Assembly (NCBI GenBank): GCA_904382605.1 | Contig: CAJFJA010000005.1 | Span: forward strand, 1-64,000 | Direction of reading: 5' to 3' | Length of the DNA: 64,000 nucleotides | Source of the DNA: Candidatus Alloclostridium intestinigallinarum | GTDB lineage: Bacteria; Bacillota; Clostridia; Christensenellales; UBA3700 | Shown: positions 41,343 to 49,981 of the stretch, piece after piece | Position numbering within the stretch: the stretch's first letter is position 1 | Layout: the number at the start of each line of letters is the position of its first letter | Made by a program: the position numbers and the translations under genes | The notes under the pieces: model-generated | Told to the model about the DNA's origin: nothing | The model's database searches: none | What the model saw: only the letters and a program-made list of their open reading frames with translations

Positions 41343-43535
41343 ATGAAAAGGGAAAATCTCAATATCGGCTGGAAATTTTATCTCGAAGGCGACGCCGGCA
41401 CGGCGATAATGTCGCACCTGCAGACGGTGTCTCTGCCGCATACCTGGAACGACAGGGACGGCACAAACGCGAATTACAGGCGCGGCACGGGCGTTTACAC
41501 AAGGACGCTCACCGTCTACAAGTGCATAGGCGCGTCGTATTATCTGGAATTCGGGGCGGCTTTTTCCGTTGCCGAAGTTTACGTGAACAAGGCGCTCGCG
41601 GGCAGGCACGAGGGCGGCTTTTCCCTCTTCCGTTTCGACGTTACCAAACTGCTTAAAAGCGGCGAAAACGAGATAGTCGTGCGCGTGGACAGCCGCGACA
41701 AAGAGGGGATATATCCGCATACGGCGGACTTTACGTTTTTCGGCGGACTTTACCGCGACGTATATCTGATAACCGCGTCGCGTACGCGCTTTGACTTAGA
41801 TTATTTCGGCTCGGACGGAGTCAAGATAACCCCCGCGTTGAAAGATGACGGAACGGCGGAAGTGGACGTCACCGCCTACGTCACCAACCCCAGGAGCGAC
41901 CTGAAAGTGGACGTCGCCCTGACTTTTCTGGGCGAAAAGGTCGCAGAAGCGGATGTGCCCTGCGAAAACGCGCGCGTGTCGTTCAGGCTGGAAAACCCGC
42001 GGCTATGGCAGGGCAAAAAGGCTCCGCTGATGTACGAAGCGCGCCTTGCAATAACCGACGGTATACGCAAGTGGGACGAGAGAATTATTAAATTCGGTAT
42101 TCGTAGGGCGGCTGCCGACGAAAACGGCTTTACCCTGAACGGGGAAAGAGTGCCGCTCCGCGGCGTGGCTATGCACCAGGACCGCGCGGGCGACGGCTGG
42201 GCGGTGCATAACGAAAAGCGTAGGCAGGACTTCGAGCTTATTAAAGAGATAGGCGCGAACACCCTGCGGCTTGCCCACTACCAGCACGGACGGGCGGTAT
42301 ACGACTTTGCGGACGAAGAGGGTCTGTGCGTGTGGACGGAGATTCCGTTTATAAGCGGATACGACGGCGGCGACGAAAACGCCCTTGCGCAACTGAAAGA
42401 ACTGATAATACAAAATTACCACCACCCTAGTATTGTGTGCTGGGGGATAGGCAACGAAGTTACCATGGAAAAGGGCGACCCGCTTCCGCTTCTTGAAAAG
42501 CTGGATAAGGAAGCGCACGCGCTGGATTCCACGCGCTTTACCGTTCAGGCGTGCTTCAGTCCCGAAGATCCCGAAAGCGAGGTATCAAAAGCCGCCGACG
42601 TAGTTTCCTACAACCACTATTTCGGCTGGTATGCCGGTGAAACGGAGGACAACGCCGTCTGGCTGGACGATTTCCGCGAACATTTTCCCCGCCGCGCTTT
42701 GGGACTTTCCGAATACGGTTGCGAAGGTATAGTCGGCAGACACGCGCTTTTCCCGCGCCGCGGCGATTATTCTTTGGAATATCAGGCGGAATACCACGAG
42801 AAGATGGCAAAAATCATCTCGGAGCGCCCGTGGCTGTGGGCAACGCATATATGGAATATGTTCGACTTTGCTTCCGCCGCGCGCGACGAGGGCGGCGTGA
42901 AGGGAATGAACAACAAGGGGCTTGTTTCCTATGACAGAAAGGTGAAAAAGGACCCGTTCTACCTGTACAAGGCGTATTGGAGCAATTCGCCCTTTGTGCA
43001 TATCGCGGGCGGGGAAAAGCAGGCGCGCGCAGGGGAGAAGTGCGTTATAAAAGTTTATTCCAACCTTCCCGAGGTTACGCTTTACGTGGGCAAAAACGCC
43101 TTTGAAACCAAAAAGGGCGACAAGGTATTTACTTTTGAAGTGCCGCTGAAAAGAGTTGTTAAAGTGGCAGCCGTTGCGGAAGGCTGCCGCGCAGAGGCGA
43201 AAATTTTCCGCGTGCGCAAAAAAGCGGAAAAAGGCAAAGGAGAAGAAGATTTGAAATACGCGAAATATACCGCCCCCGAGGGCAGATTTTCCATACACGA
43301 CAAATTAGGCGAGGTTATGGCAAAGCCGCAGGGAGAAAAGCTGGTGCAGACCGTGCTGGAAGAGACGGCAAGGTATATGGAAGAAAGGGGCAGAAACCTG
43401 CCGAAGATAAGCCCCGCGATGATGCGTATGGCAAGCGGAATGAAGATAAAGCGCATTATTTCGATGCTTGGCGATTCCGTCCCCGACGATATGATAGCAA
43501 GGCTGAACGACGAATTGAACAAGATAGAAAAATAA
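41343..43535 (+). CDS. GH2 family beta-glycosidase (beta-galactosidase/glucuronidase-like)
   Basis: A 730-residue glycosidase without signal peptide, hence cytoplasmic, acting on imported oligosaccharides. The sugar-binding jelly roll (1-170: GWKFYLEGDAGTA, LPHTWNDRDGTN) is followed by an Ig-like sandwich and the TIM barrel. The acid/base glutamate is Glu372 in CWGIGNEVTME and the nucleophile Glu457 in LSEYGCEG. LRGVAMHQDRAGDG and TLRLAHYQH are standard GH2 landmarks. An extra C-terminal segment (about 620-730) is basic and helical (YMEERGRNLPKISPAMMRMASG) and not seen in standard GH2. There is no ribosome binding site before the ATG. Confidence 0.92.
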   Translation: MKRENLNIGWKFYLEGDAGTAIMSHLQTVSLPHTWNDRDGTNANYRRGTGVYTRTLTVYKCIGASYYLEFGAAFSVAEVYVNKALAGRHEGGFSLFRFDVTKLLKSGENEIVVRVDSRDKEGIYPHTADFTFFGGLYRDVYLITASRTRFDLDYFGSDGVKITPALKDDGTAEVDVTAYVTNPRSDLKVDVALTFLGEKVAEADVPCENARVSFRLENPRLWQGKKAPLMYEARLAITDGIRKWDERIIKFGIRRAAADENGFTLNGERVPLRGVAMHQDRAGDGWAVHNEKRRQDFELIKEIGANTLRLAHYQHGRAVYDFADEEGLCVWTEIPFISGYDGGDENALAQLKELIIQNYHHPSIVCWGIGNEVTMEKGDPLPLLEKLDKEAHALDSTRFTVQACFSPEDPESEVSKAADVVSYNHYFGWYAGETEDNAVWLDDFREHFPRRALGLSEYGCEGIVGRHALFPRRGDYSLEYQAEYHEKMAKIISERPWLWATHIWNMFDFASAARDEGGVKGMNNKGLVSYDRKVKKDPFYLYKAYWSNSPFVHIAGGEKQARAGEKCVIKVYSNLPEVTLYVGKNAFETKKGDKVFTFEVPLKRVVKVAAVAEGCRAEAKIFRVRKKAEKGKGEEDLKYAKYTAPEGRFSIHDKLGEVMAKPQGEKLVQTVLEETARYMEERGRNLPKISPAMMRMASGMKIKRIISMLGDSVPDDMIARLNDELNKIEK

Positions 43536-43612
43536 AAAACGCCTATTACGGAAAAACCGTTTTCGTGGGACTTGCGGAGTTTTGCGACGGAAAATTATTG
43601 TGGGGCGGATAT

Positions 43613-43645
43613 AAAAAGCGGCGTGCATAAATGCGCGCCGCTTTT
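43613..43645. terminator. Bidirectional terminator between GH2 and the SipW operon
   Basis: AAAAAGCGGCG (43613-43623) pairs with CGCCGCTTTT (43636-43645), flanked by A and T runs, between two convergent 3' ends. Confidence 0.85.
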
Positions 43646-43667
43646 GTGTAGAAAAACCCGGTTCGCG

Positions 43668-46217
43668 TCAGGCTTCCTGCACGATGAAGTATTCGCCGCT
43701 TGCTGCGGAAACGTAACCTTCCGCAAGATAGCTGCTTTGAACGGAAGAATTACTGCCGCCGTTGGAGGTGGAGCTGTCATCGCCCTTGGAAGGGTCGAAA
43801 TGCAGGAATTTACCGCCGTAAACAAATATCGCGCCCGTCGTGCCCTGCGTCTGGGTGGTGTTCAGCACGTAGTAAAAACCGTTGTAAGCCGCCTCGCTGG
43901 AAAAAGTGCCGCCGTAAATATTCATAGTGCCGCCGAGACCCGCAACTTCGATGCAGGAGTTGCCCTGACCGTTATTGTCGGGACCTACGGTATAATTTCC
44001 ACCGTAAATGTCCACGGTTGCTCCGCCCGAAACGTTGAGTACCTGGTTGTTGCCGCCCTTACCGCCGTAAATCGTGCCCGACTGTTCTTTGGAAGAATCT
44101 TTCAGGGTAAGTTGCGTATCGGAGCCGCTGACGGCAAAAGCAAAGCCGGTACCGACATTGGTAAGCGTGTGACCATTCAGGTCGATGGAGAAAGTTCCGT
44201 TTGAAATGTTAATGCCGGTTGTTACAGCTCCTGCCGTGCCGATATTGAAGTCATCGCTTATGACGATGTTTTTAGCGCTGTTGCTAATCAGGTTGTTCAA
44301 AGCCGCGGCAGAACCGGCAAGGTATTCTTTGCCGGGATTGGTCGCTATTTCCTTGACGGTGTAGTAATCGCCTTCCTGCACAACGCCGTAGCCGTCGGGT
44401 AAATAAAGCTTGCCGTCTGCTTCCGGAGAGACGCTGTAATTGTGCCCAAAAGTTCCGCCATATATCGTTATGTTGGCAGAGCCATTTTTCCAATTGGCGT
44501 CAATTGCGTTTATAATATATTTTTTATATTCTGCGGGAGCAGAAGCATTTGCCGTTTCTGCGAAGTCAAAAAAGCCGTCTTTTATTACGAGGGTACCTTT
44601 TTGTACTTGAATTGCGGTTATTGCGCCATATATTGTACCGCTATTTACGGTAAGTGAACCGTTGTTTATAATGTTGATGCCATAAGAATTATTATCGCCT
44701 GCTTCGGCGTCGATAATACCATCGCCGTTAATTTCCACAGTTGCACCATCAACACATAAGATGGCAGGTGTATGCAGTAATTGAGTATTGGGAGCAAGGC
44801 TTAGATAAATCTTTTTGCCATTAAGATTTAGATTAGTGTTCTTTACTATTGTTAAAATCGGCACCAAAGAAGTCGTATCATAGTAAGGAACATTAAGTGC
44901 AATATCGCTTTCCAGCGTTACTTCGCCGCCAAGGGCGAGCGCGCCGCGCAGGGAAGCTTCGTCCGTCACCTTGCTGTTGGCGGTAACGGAAGAGCCTTCG
45001 TCAACGGTAGAATCTTCGATAACGCCGTTGTTGTCAATGGCAACTTTGCCGCTTCCTTCAACCGAGAGCGAAGGAACGGTAACGTTTTCCGCTATGCTAA
45101 GATTGGTGGAAGAACCGCTTGCGGAAGTGTTTACAGTTACGGATTTGGTCACGGCGGTGTTCTGCGCAAACTCCACTTCAACGTGCGTATTTTCGGCGGG
45201 AACGGCGGCAAGCTTTGCCACGATTGACTCCGATTCGAAGACTATTCGTCCGCCGTTTACCTGTGCCGAGCCGACTTGTCCGTAAATGTGCAGGGAGTTA
45301 GCCGCGACAACTGCGGAATTTATCAGTTCGGTGTACTCTATGTAGTAGTCGATGGAAGCGTTGAGAGCGTTCACCGTAAGCGTACCTACGCGGCTGCCGT
45401 ATACGGAAATGCTCTTATTTTCGTTGAAGGATATATTTGCGGTTGTCCAATTGCTTTCATCTCCGGCAAGGTATACGGAATCGCCGCTCTCCATAGCCGT
45501 AAGCGCCTTATCCAATTCGTCCTGGTTGGTGACGTAATATTCGTTGCTGCCGGAAGGACTGCCGGATACTGCCAAAGCGTTCACCTGAACGCCGCTTGTT
45601 ACGAGAGCAAGGGAGATGGAAGAACCGCCGACGGGAGCGGAGTCAATTGCGCTCCAGGGAAGCGAAAGGCTGAAAGAAGCCGTCACGCGTGCGCTTGCCG
45701 GGGTTGAGTCTGTTACCGAATCTGCGTTAGTCCACGGTATGATATATACGCTTCCGTCCGCCAAAGATACTGCAGGATTATCCGCTACGGTTACCTGGAG
45801 ATTATTGCGCAGGAAATCGTCTGCGGTATTTGTCTTGAGTACCAGAGAGTACTTCATATTGATGGAGTATTTCATGTCGAGGGTAATGCTGAAAGTTGCG
45901 CCGTCGCCCAGACCCATGCCGGAAATGGATATACGTCCGTCTTCACCGACGCTTACACTGCCGCCGGTTGCGGGAAAAATAAGGGAAGTTTCGCTTCCGC
46001 TGTTTTCTGCGGTGACTTGTTCGCCGCCCTGCGATGTGCTCCACGCATTAGTCAATTCCACCGTGGAAGAAATGGCGATATCACCCGTGTTTACGTTGAT
46101 GTCGTTGGTTACGGAGGAAGAGAACAATGCGAAAGTAGCGCCCGCAATCACCGCAGCGCAAAGCGCAACGGTTATCAAAGCCATTACGATAGCTGTTCTT
46201 TTGCTTGATTTTGTCAT
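43668..46217 (-). CDS. Large SipW-type secreted protein with beta-helix-like repeats
   Basis: An 849-residue exported protein, last gene of the SipW operon. The start at 46217 has AGAGAGG upstream. The N-terminus has the SipW-type signal (VALCAAVIAGATFALFSSS) and a TasA/CalY-like domain (INVNTGDIAISSTVEL, SISGMGLGDGATFSITLDM). From about residue 240 the chain changes to short beta strands rich in Asn, Gly, Ser and Val with repeated motifs such as NGSLTVNSGTIYG, NITIYGGTFG, ATVDIYGGNYTVG, TMNIYGGTFSS and AIFVYGGKF, which predict a right-handed beta-helix. A Ser/Asn-rich stretch and YLAEGYVSAASGEYFIVQEA finish the protein. No sortase motif, so attachment is probably by assembly. It may be the surface adhesin or tip subunit of a fibre. 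Confidence 0.8.
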   Translation of the reverse strand: MTKSSKRTAIVMALITVALCAAVIAGATFALFSSSVTNDINVNTGDIAISSTVELTNAWSTSQGGEQVTAENSGSETSLIFPATGGSVSVGEDGRISISGMGLGDGATFSITLDMKYSINMKYSLVLKTNTADDFLRNNLQVTVADNPAVSLADGSVYIIPWTNADSVTDSTPASARVTASFSLSLPWSAIDSAPVGGSSISLALVTSGVQVNALAVSGSPSGSNEYYVTNQDELDKALTAMESGDSVYLAGDESNWTTANISFNENKSISVYGSRVGTLTVNALNASIDYYIEYTELINSAVVAANSLHIYGQVGSAQVNGGRIVFESESIVAKLAAVPAENTHVEVEFAQNTAVTKSVTVNTSASGSSTNLSIAENVTVPSLSVEGSGKVAIDNNGVIEDSTVDEGSSVTANSKVTDEASLRGALALGGEVTLESDIALNVPYYDTTSLVPILTIVKNTNLNLNGKKIYLSLAPNTQLLHTPAILCVDGATVEINGDGIIDAEAGDNNSYGINIINNGSLTVNSGTIYGAITAIQVQKGTLVIKDGFFDFAETANASAPAEYKKYIINAIDANWKNGSANITIYGGTFGHNYSVSPEADGKLYLPDGYGVVQEGDYYTVKEIATNPGKEYLAGSAAALNNLISNSAKNIVISDDFNIGTAGAVTTGINISNGTFSIDLNGHTLTNVGTGFAFAVSGSDTQLTLKDSSKEQSGTIYGGKGGNNQVLNVSGGATVDIYGGNYTVGPDNNGQGNSCIEVAGLGGTMNIYGGTFSSEAAYNGFYYVLNTTQTQGTTGAIFVYGGKFLHFDPSKGDDSSTSNGGSNSSVQSSYLAEGYVSAASGEYFIVQEA

Positions 46218-46336
46218 ACTTAATACCTCTCTTTGCCTTAGCAAAAAATTGTTTTCTACGTTTCCGCCAAAGGTGCGTGCGGTTTATGTTGGGGCGGAGA
46301 AACTCCGCTGTTTACCGAACGGTTCCGGCGGGAAAA

Positions 46337-46999
46337 TTATGCGTTAGCCTGTGCGGAAGCGTCCGCGTTGCCCTGTATTGCCTCCATGCTTACCGTAATG
46401 CTTACGGATTGGTTTTCCGCCAGACCTTCGCTTGCGGAAAGCGCGCTCCAGGGCAGGGCGATTTCAAAAGATACCGTATCTATTGCCGAGTTTGCGGCAA
46501 CCGCCGTCCAGTCGGTGATCGTGTACACGGTATCTTCCGCATTGAACATATTGACCGCGTCGCCGTCGCCTACCTTTATGGTGAGGTTATCCCTTAAAAA
46601 TTCGCTTGTAGCTTCCCCGGTAACGGACACGGTTATGCGGTACTGCATATTTACGGTGCTGTTGTTTGCAAACGAAAGACTCATCTTTGCGCCGTCGCCC
46701 AAAGACATAAGGTTGAACGTAACCGTGTTGCCTTCCGTAAGCGTGACGGTGCCGCCCTGCGCCACGGTGGCGGAATTACCGGAAACGACAGCTTCCTCTC
46801 TTTCGCCGGTTGTCTGGGCTTCCGACCACGCGCTGTCCAGGGTGAGAGTGCCTTCCACGTCTATTTTGCCGGTATTCACGCCGATTGCGTATTGTTCGCC
46901 GTCTGTGAACAGGGCGAAAGTCGCGCCCGTTATCACCGCCGCGCACAGGACGATTGCCAGCGCGGAAATAAGTAAAGCCGTTTTTTTGGTGCGTGTCAT
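46337..46999 (-). CDS. SipW-type secreted TasA-like protein (subunit C)
   Basis: A 220-residue exported protein with GGGAGG before the ATG. Signal: SALAIVLCAAVITGATFALFTDG, the same LCAA..xG.(T/S)FALF core as its neighbours. The mature part resembles the first domain of the 849-residue protein (VNTGKIDVEGTLTLDSAWSEAQ, FNLMSLGDGAKMSLSFANNSTVNMQYRITVSV, LPWSALSASEGLAENQ), so both belong to one subunit family. Mostly beta strands, no cysteines in the mature part; probably assembles into fibres like TasA. A small hairpin (GCGGAG/CTCCGC) lies in the 119-base gap to the 849-residue gene. Confidence 0.8.
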   Translation of the reverse strand: MTRTKKTALLISALAIVLCAAVITGATFALFTDGEQYAIGVNTGKIDVEGTLTLDSAWSEAQTTGEREEAVVSGNSATVAQGGTVTLTEGNTVTFNLMSLGDGAKMSLSFANNSTVNMQYRITVSVTGEATSEFLRDNLTIKVGDGDAVNMFNAEDTVYTITDWTAVAANSAIDTVSFEIALPWSALSASEGLAENQSVSITVSMEAIQGNADASAQANA

Positions 47000-47015
47000 C
47001 GTATTCGTCCTCCCG

Positions 47016-47687
47016 TTATGCTCTTAAGCCGAGCGCTCCGTCCAAATCGCCGTCGGAAGCGTTCGCCTGTCCCGCGTAGACGGTTATCTTCACGGTTGCG
47101 GATGAGATAAGCTGTTCAACCGCCCCGGTTATATCGTTTACGGGCTGGGTAGCGTCCTTATCCAGAGCGACGGTTACGGTAAGGACGAGGGTTTCTTCCG
47201 GATTCAGCACAAGCGCGCCGTTGTCCGCGCCGCACGTCCAAACGCCCGTTGCAAAGTCAGCGTCGCCGTTTTTCACCGTCACAAGCAGTTCGTCCGCGGC
47301 GTTTTCCGCACCTTCGTCTACCGTTTTTGCGACGTCAACGCGCACTTTTGCGGCGTTATTGCCGGTATTGGTTACGGTAAGCGTAAAGGTGGCGCTGTCG
47401 CCGGGGATTACGTTGGTCAGGGTTATCTTGCCTGTTTCACCGTCCAGGGCGGCGGTACCGCCGGTCGCGAAAGTGCCGGCAGGGTCGTTGGGCATGTTGT
47501 CGGCGCCGGGGCTGAGGCTCGCCGTGGAAAGATTGCTCAATTCTGCGGAGATGTCCACGCTGCCAGTGGTAACCGCTATCTCGGAAGAACGGTTTACCGC
47601 GAAAAGAGCGAAAGTGGAACCTATTATCAGCGCCGCGCAGAGCAGGGCTATAAGTCCTGCGGATATGACTGCCGTTTTTTTGCTCAT
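47016..47687 (-). CDS. SipW-type secreted TasA-like protein (subunit B)
   Basis: A 223-residue exported protein. Signal LIALLCAALIIGSTFALFAVN belongs to the SipW class. The mature part reads as a beta-sandwich with SSEIAVTTGSVDISAELSNL, ITLTNVIPGDSATFTLTVTNTGNNAAKVRVDV, and LNPEETLVLTVTVALDKDATQP, the pattern of TasA/CalY and camelysin-like subunits where a TNTG..A strand follows. GGAGGAG precedes the ATG. Sixteen bases separate it from the next gene. Confidence 0.85.
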   Translation of the reverse strand: MSKKTAVISAGLIALLCAALIIGSTFALFAVNRSSEIAVTTGSVDISAELSNLSTASLSPGADNMPNDPAGTFATGGTAALDGETGKITLTNVIPGDSATFTLTVTNTGNNAAKVRVDVAKTVDEGAENAADELLVTVKNGDADFATGVWTCGADNGALVLNPEETLVLTVTVALDKDATQPVNDITGAVEQLISSATVKITVYAGQANASDGDLDGALGLRA

Positions 47688-47705
47688 TTTTTACTCCTCC
47701 CTTTG

Positions 47706-48392
47706 TTAATCGGATATTGCGCCTTCTTCAACGGTCTGCGTCGCCGTTACGGTGAAGGTGAACCTGAGATTGGCGTTCATAATGGTTTCGCCCGTGCCGT
47801 CGTCCGCGCTGCCGCTTTCGTAGGGCAGTTCTATTTTTATTCTGAATACGAAACTGCCGCCCGCAAGCTGGCGCGTGTTCAGGGTGATTGCTCCGCCGTT
47901 TACCACTTCGGTAAGAGAACCTGTCTTAAGCACGCTGCCGAGGTTGTCGGAAACGGTTACGACAAGTTTGTCCGCCAGGCGCGATTCGGGGGTGTCTGCC
48001 GAAGGGGCATTATCCACGAACGAAAACGCCAGCGTGCTGTCAAAAGCCACGTTGCCGCTGTTGGTCAGCCGGAAAAATGCTTCTTCCCAAACGCCGGGGA
48101 CGTTGTAAATGACGGAAGAATTGCTTCCGAATGCAAAGGCGGCGTTCGTGGTGTTGTCCGTATCGGAAAGGTCCACGTCCTCGTCCACGGTCGTTTCCGC
48201 CCCGAGTATTCCGTTTCCGTCCACAAACTGCCCCTTGAGATCGGTGCGTACCAGATTTGCGCTCAGCCGACCTGCGGAAAGGTAAGTCTCCACCGCTGTC
48301 TGTTGTGAAAACAGGGCGAAAGACGCGCCTATCACGACGGCGGCGCACAGCAGGACGACTGCGGCGGAAATCATAATTGCTTTGCTCTTCAT
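47706..48392 (-). CDS. SipW-type secreted TasA-like protein (subunit A)
   Basis: A 228-residue exported protein, first of the four SipW-type substrates. Signal: ISAAVVLLCAAVVIGASFALFSQQ. The mature part has VETYLSAGRLSANLVRTDLKGQF, YNVPGVWEEAFFRLTNSGNVAFDSTLAFSF and ELPYESGSADDGTGETIMNANLRFTFTVTATQ, which fit a TasA/camelysin-like beta-sandwich (AGNLD.NLV start, TNSGN strand). AAAGGAG precedes the ATG. Confidence 0.85.
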   Translation of the reverse strand: MKSKAIMISAAVVLLCAAVVIGASFALFSQQTAVETYLSAGRLSANLVRTDLKGQFVDGNGILGAETTVDEDVDLSDTDNTTNAAFAFGSNSSVIYNVPGVWEEAFFRLTNSGNVAFDSTLAFSFVDNAPSADTPESRLADKLVVTVSDNLGSVLKTGSLTEVVNGGAITLNTRQLAGGSFVFRIKIELPYESGSADDGTGETIMNANLRFTFTVTATQTVEEGAISD

Positions 48393-48436
48393 TTTTTATC
48401 TCCTTTGCCGCGGACGCCTGCCCGCGGCATTAAAAA

Positions 48437-49279
48437 TTAACCGTTGTCCTGCGGCGTCTGTCCGCGTTTTTGCATACGCTTTATGCGCCGTTCTTCCTTT
48501 TGGCGCGCCTCTTTCTTCCCGCGTTCTTCTTTGAATGCGGAATAGTTGATGTCTATGACGCCTTTGACGTAGCCGGCTGTTTCGGCGCTTTCCACGCGTA
48601 CGTCCACGGGCTTTTCGCGCAGGTTGAAGTTGTTGTCGTCGGCGTAACTTGCAAGCGCGTTGTTCTGCACCTGCATACGCGCCGTGATCCTGCCGCGGCG
48701 CAGGAGTATGCGCACGAGCTGTTTTTTACCGAAGTAAACGCAGGCGGCGTGTTCGTTGACGACTTGCTTCGCGCCTTCCTTGGTCATTGCGTGGGACAGG
48801 ATATCGTCCACGTACCCCTTTTCTTCGGGAGAAAGGGCGGCGTACGCTTCTTCGTACGGTACGGCGGCGCTGCGGCGGAGAGTGATCTCTCCTTCACGCG
48901 TCAGCGGAGAAGCCGCGCTTTCCGCGGGAGCTGCCGTCTCTTCCTGCCGCGTGCTTTCTTCAACGGTTGCCGCAACTTCCGAACGGGCGTTTTCCGCGGC
49001 GGGCAGAGCCTCTCCGCGGGCGTTTGCGGGATATACGGGCGATTCCGTTATCTGCGAAGTATGCCCGGTTTCCGCCGCGGCGTTGCGGCGCTGTTCCCGA
49101 CGTCTGTATTTTTCGGGATTTTCGCCTACCGGGACGAGCATATATTCCGCGCCGTCCACGGTAATCGTTTTCCCGCCGTGCGTTGCTTTGCGTACGGCGG
49201 CGAATATCAGCCATATGATGAGCAGTACGGCTATACATACGACGATCGCCATACATGCGATAAACAAGGACTCAGTCAT
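48437..49279 (-). CDS. Membrane-anchored protein of the SipW operon
   Basis: A 280-residue protein I do not recognise as a known family. I chose the ATG at 49279 because AGAGGTGA is well spaced; a GTG at 49288 is possible. One N-terminal transmembrane helix (LFIACMAIVVCIAVLLIIWLIFAA) is followed by a basic linker with many Arg residues, an Ala/Glu-rich stretch, and a folded domain from about residue 145 (YAALSPEEKGYVDDILSHAMTKEGAKQVVNEHAACVYFGKKQLVRILLRRGRITARMQVQNN). This last piece recalls a domain frequent in Clostridia with 'Y..F..GRKQLAKL.IRGKTL.LYLAL'. The end is basic and coiled. It overlaps sipW by 8 bases, which implies joint production and a role in fibre secretion, assembly or control. 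Confidence 0.7.
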   Translation of the reverse strand: MTESLFIACMAIVVCIAVLLIIWLIFAAVRKATHGGKTITVDGAEYMLVPVGENPEKYRRREQRRNAAAETGHTSQITESPVYPANARGEALPAAENARSEVAATVEESTRQEETAAPAESAASPLTREGEITLRRSAAVPYEEAYAALSPEEKGYVDDILSHAMTKEGAKQVVNEHAACVYFGKKQLVRILLRRGRITARMQVQNNALASYADDNNFNLREKPVDVRVESAETAGYVKGVIDINYSAFKEERGKKEARQKEERRIKRMQKRGQTPQDNG

Positions 49280-49967
49280 TGTCTTCACCTCTTTTCTTCA
49301 TTTCTTCCAATTCGCGGCGCAGGCGTTCTATTTCCTGTTCCTTTTCGTCCAATTCGGACTTCCGCTTGTCTTTTTTGTCTTTGCGTACCAAAAAGGCGAT
49401 GCGGAAAATTTCGTATATCATGATAATTGCGGCAGGGATAATCAGGCACACCACTATTCCCGTGGCGGACGTGAGAAAAGTCAGGAACGCCCCCAACGGA
49501 TAATTGGAACCGGTCACCACCCCTATAACGTCGCTTTCGTCGACGGGGGACGGATCGGGAGAATCGTTCGCGTCGCCTTTTGTGGTAAAGCTCACTCCTC
49601 CGTTTCCGTTATCGGTTATGCCGACTATTCGGTGAGTTACCACGAGAGCGCTTGCGCCGAGGGACGTATCGTAAAAGGTGATTACGTCGCCGACTTCCAG
49701 CGAATCCATAAATTCGCGCGCCTGCTCCGCGTCTTCGGGTACGGTCTTTACCGTAATAACCGAATTCGTGCGTATGGAATCTTCTTCGGAGCCTTCCATC
49801 GACCCCGTGAGCACAAGGCGCAGCTGGCTGCCGCCGACGGTAAGCGTCTGTCCCTGGGCGCGGTAGCCTATCGCCACGCCCAGCGCGCATACCGCCGCAA
49901 CAAGCACTACGCCCACTATTATTGAGGAAACCACGTTCCACACTTTTTTTGTTTTAGTCTTATCCAT
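49272..49967 (-). CDS. sipW: SipW-type signal peptidase I
   Basis: A 231-residue membrane peptidase of the ER/archaeal (Ser-His) type. An N-terminal anchor (residues 10-34) is followed by the serine box VLTGSMEGS with Ser56, and the histidine box VVTHRIVGI with His112 replacing the lysine of ordinary bacterial signal peptidases. SFTTKGDANDSPD carries the conserved aspartates (132/135). A second transmembrane helix (about 165-195) and a long charged coiled C-terminus follow, as in SipW proteins. It cleaves the SipW-type signals found in four products encoded just downstream. Gap to the upstream gene is 14 bases. Confidence 0.92.
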   Translation of the reverse strand: MDKTKTKKVWNVVSSIIVGVVLVAAVCALGVAIGYRAQGQTLTVGGSQLRLVLTGSMEGSEEDSIRTNSVITVKTVPEDAEQAREFMDSLEVGDVITFYDTSLGASALVVTHRIVGITDNGNGGVSFTTKGDANDSPDPSPVDESDVIGVVTGSNYPLGAFLTFLTSATGIVVCLIIPAAIIMIYEIFRIAFLVRKDKKDKRKSELDEKEQEIERLRRELEEMKKRGEDND

Positions 49968-49981
49968 TGCCGTTTTTTATC

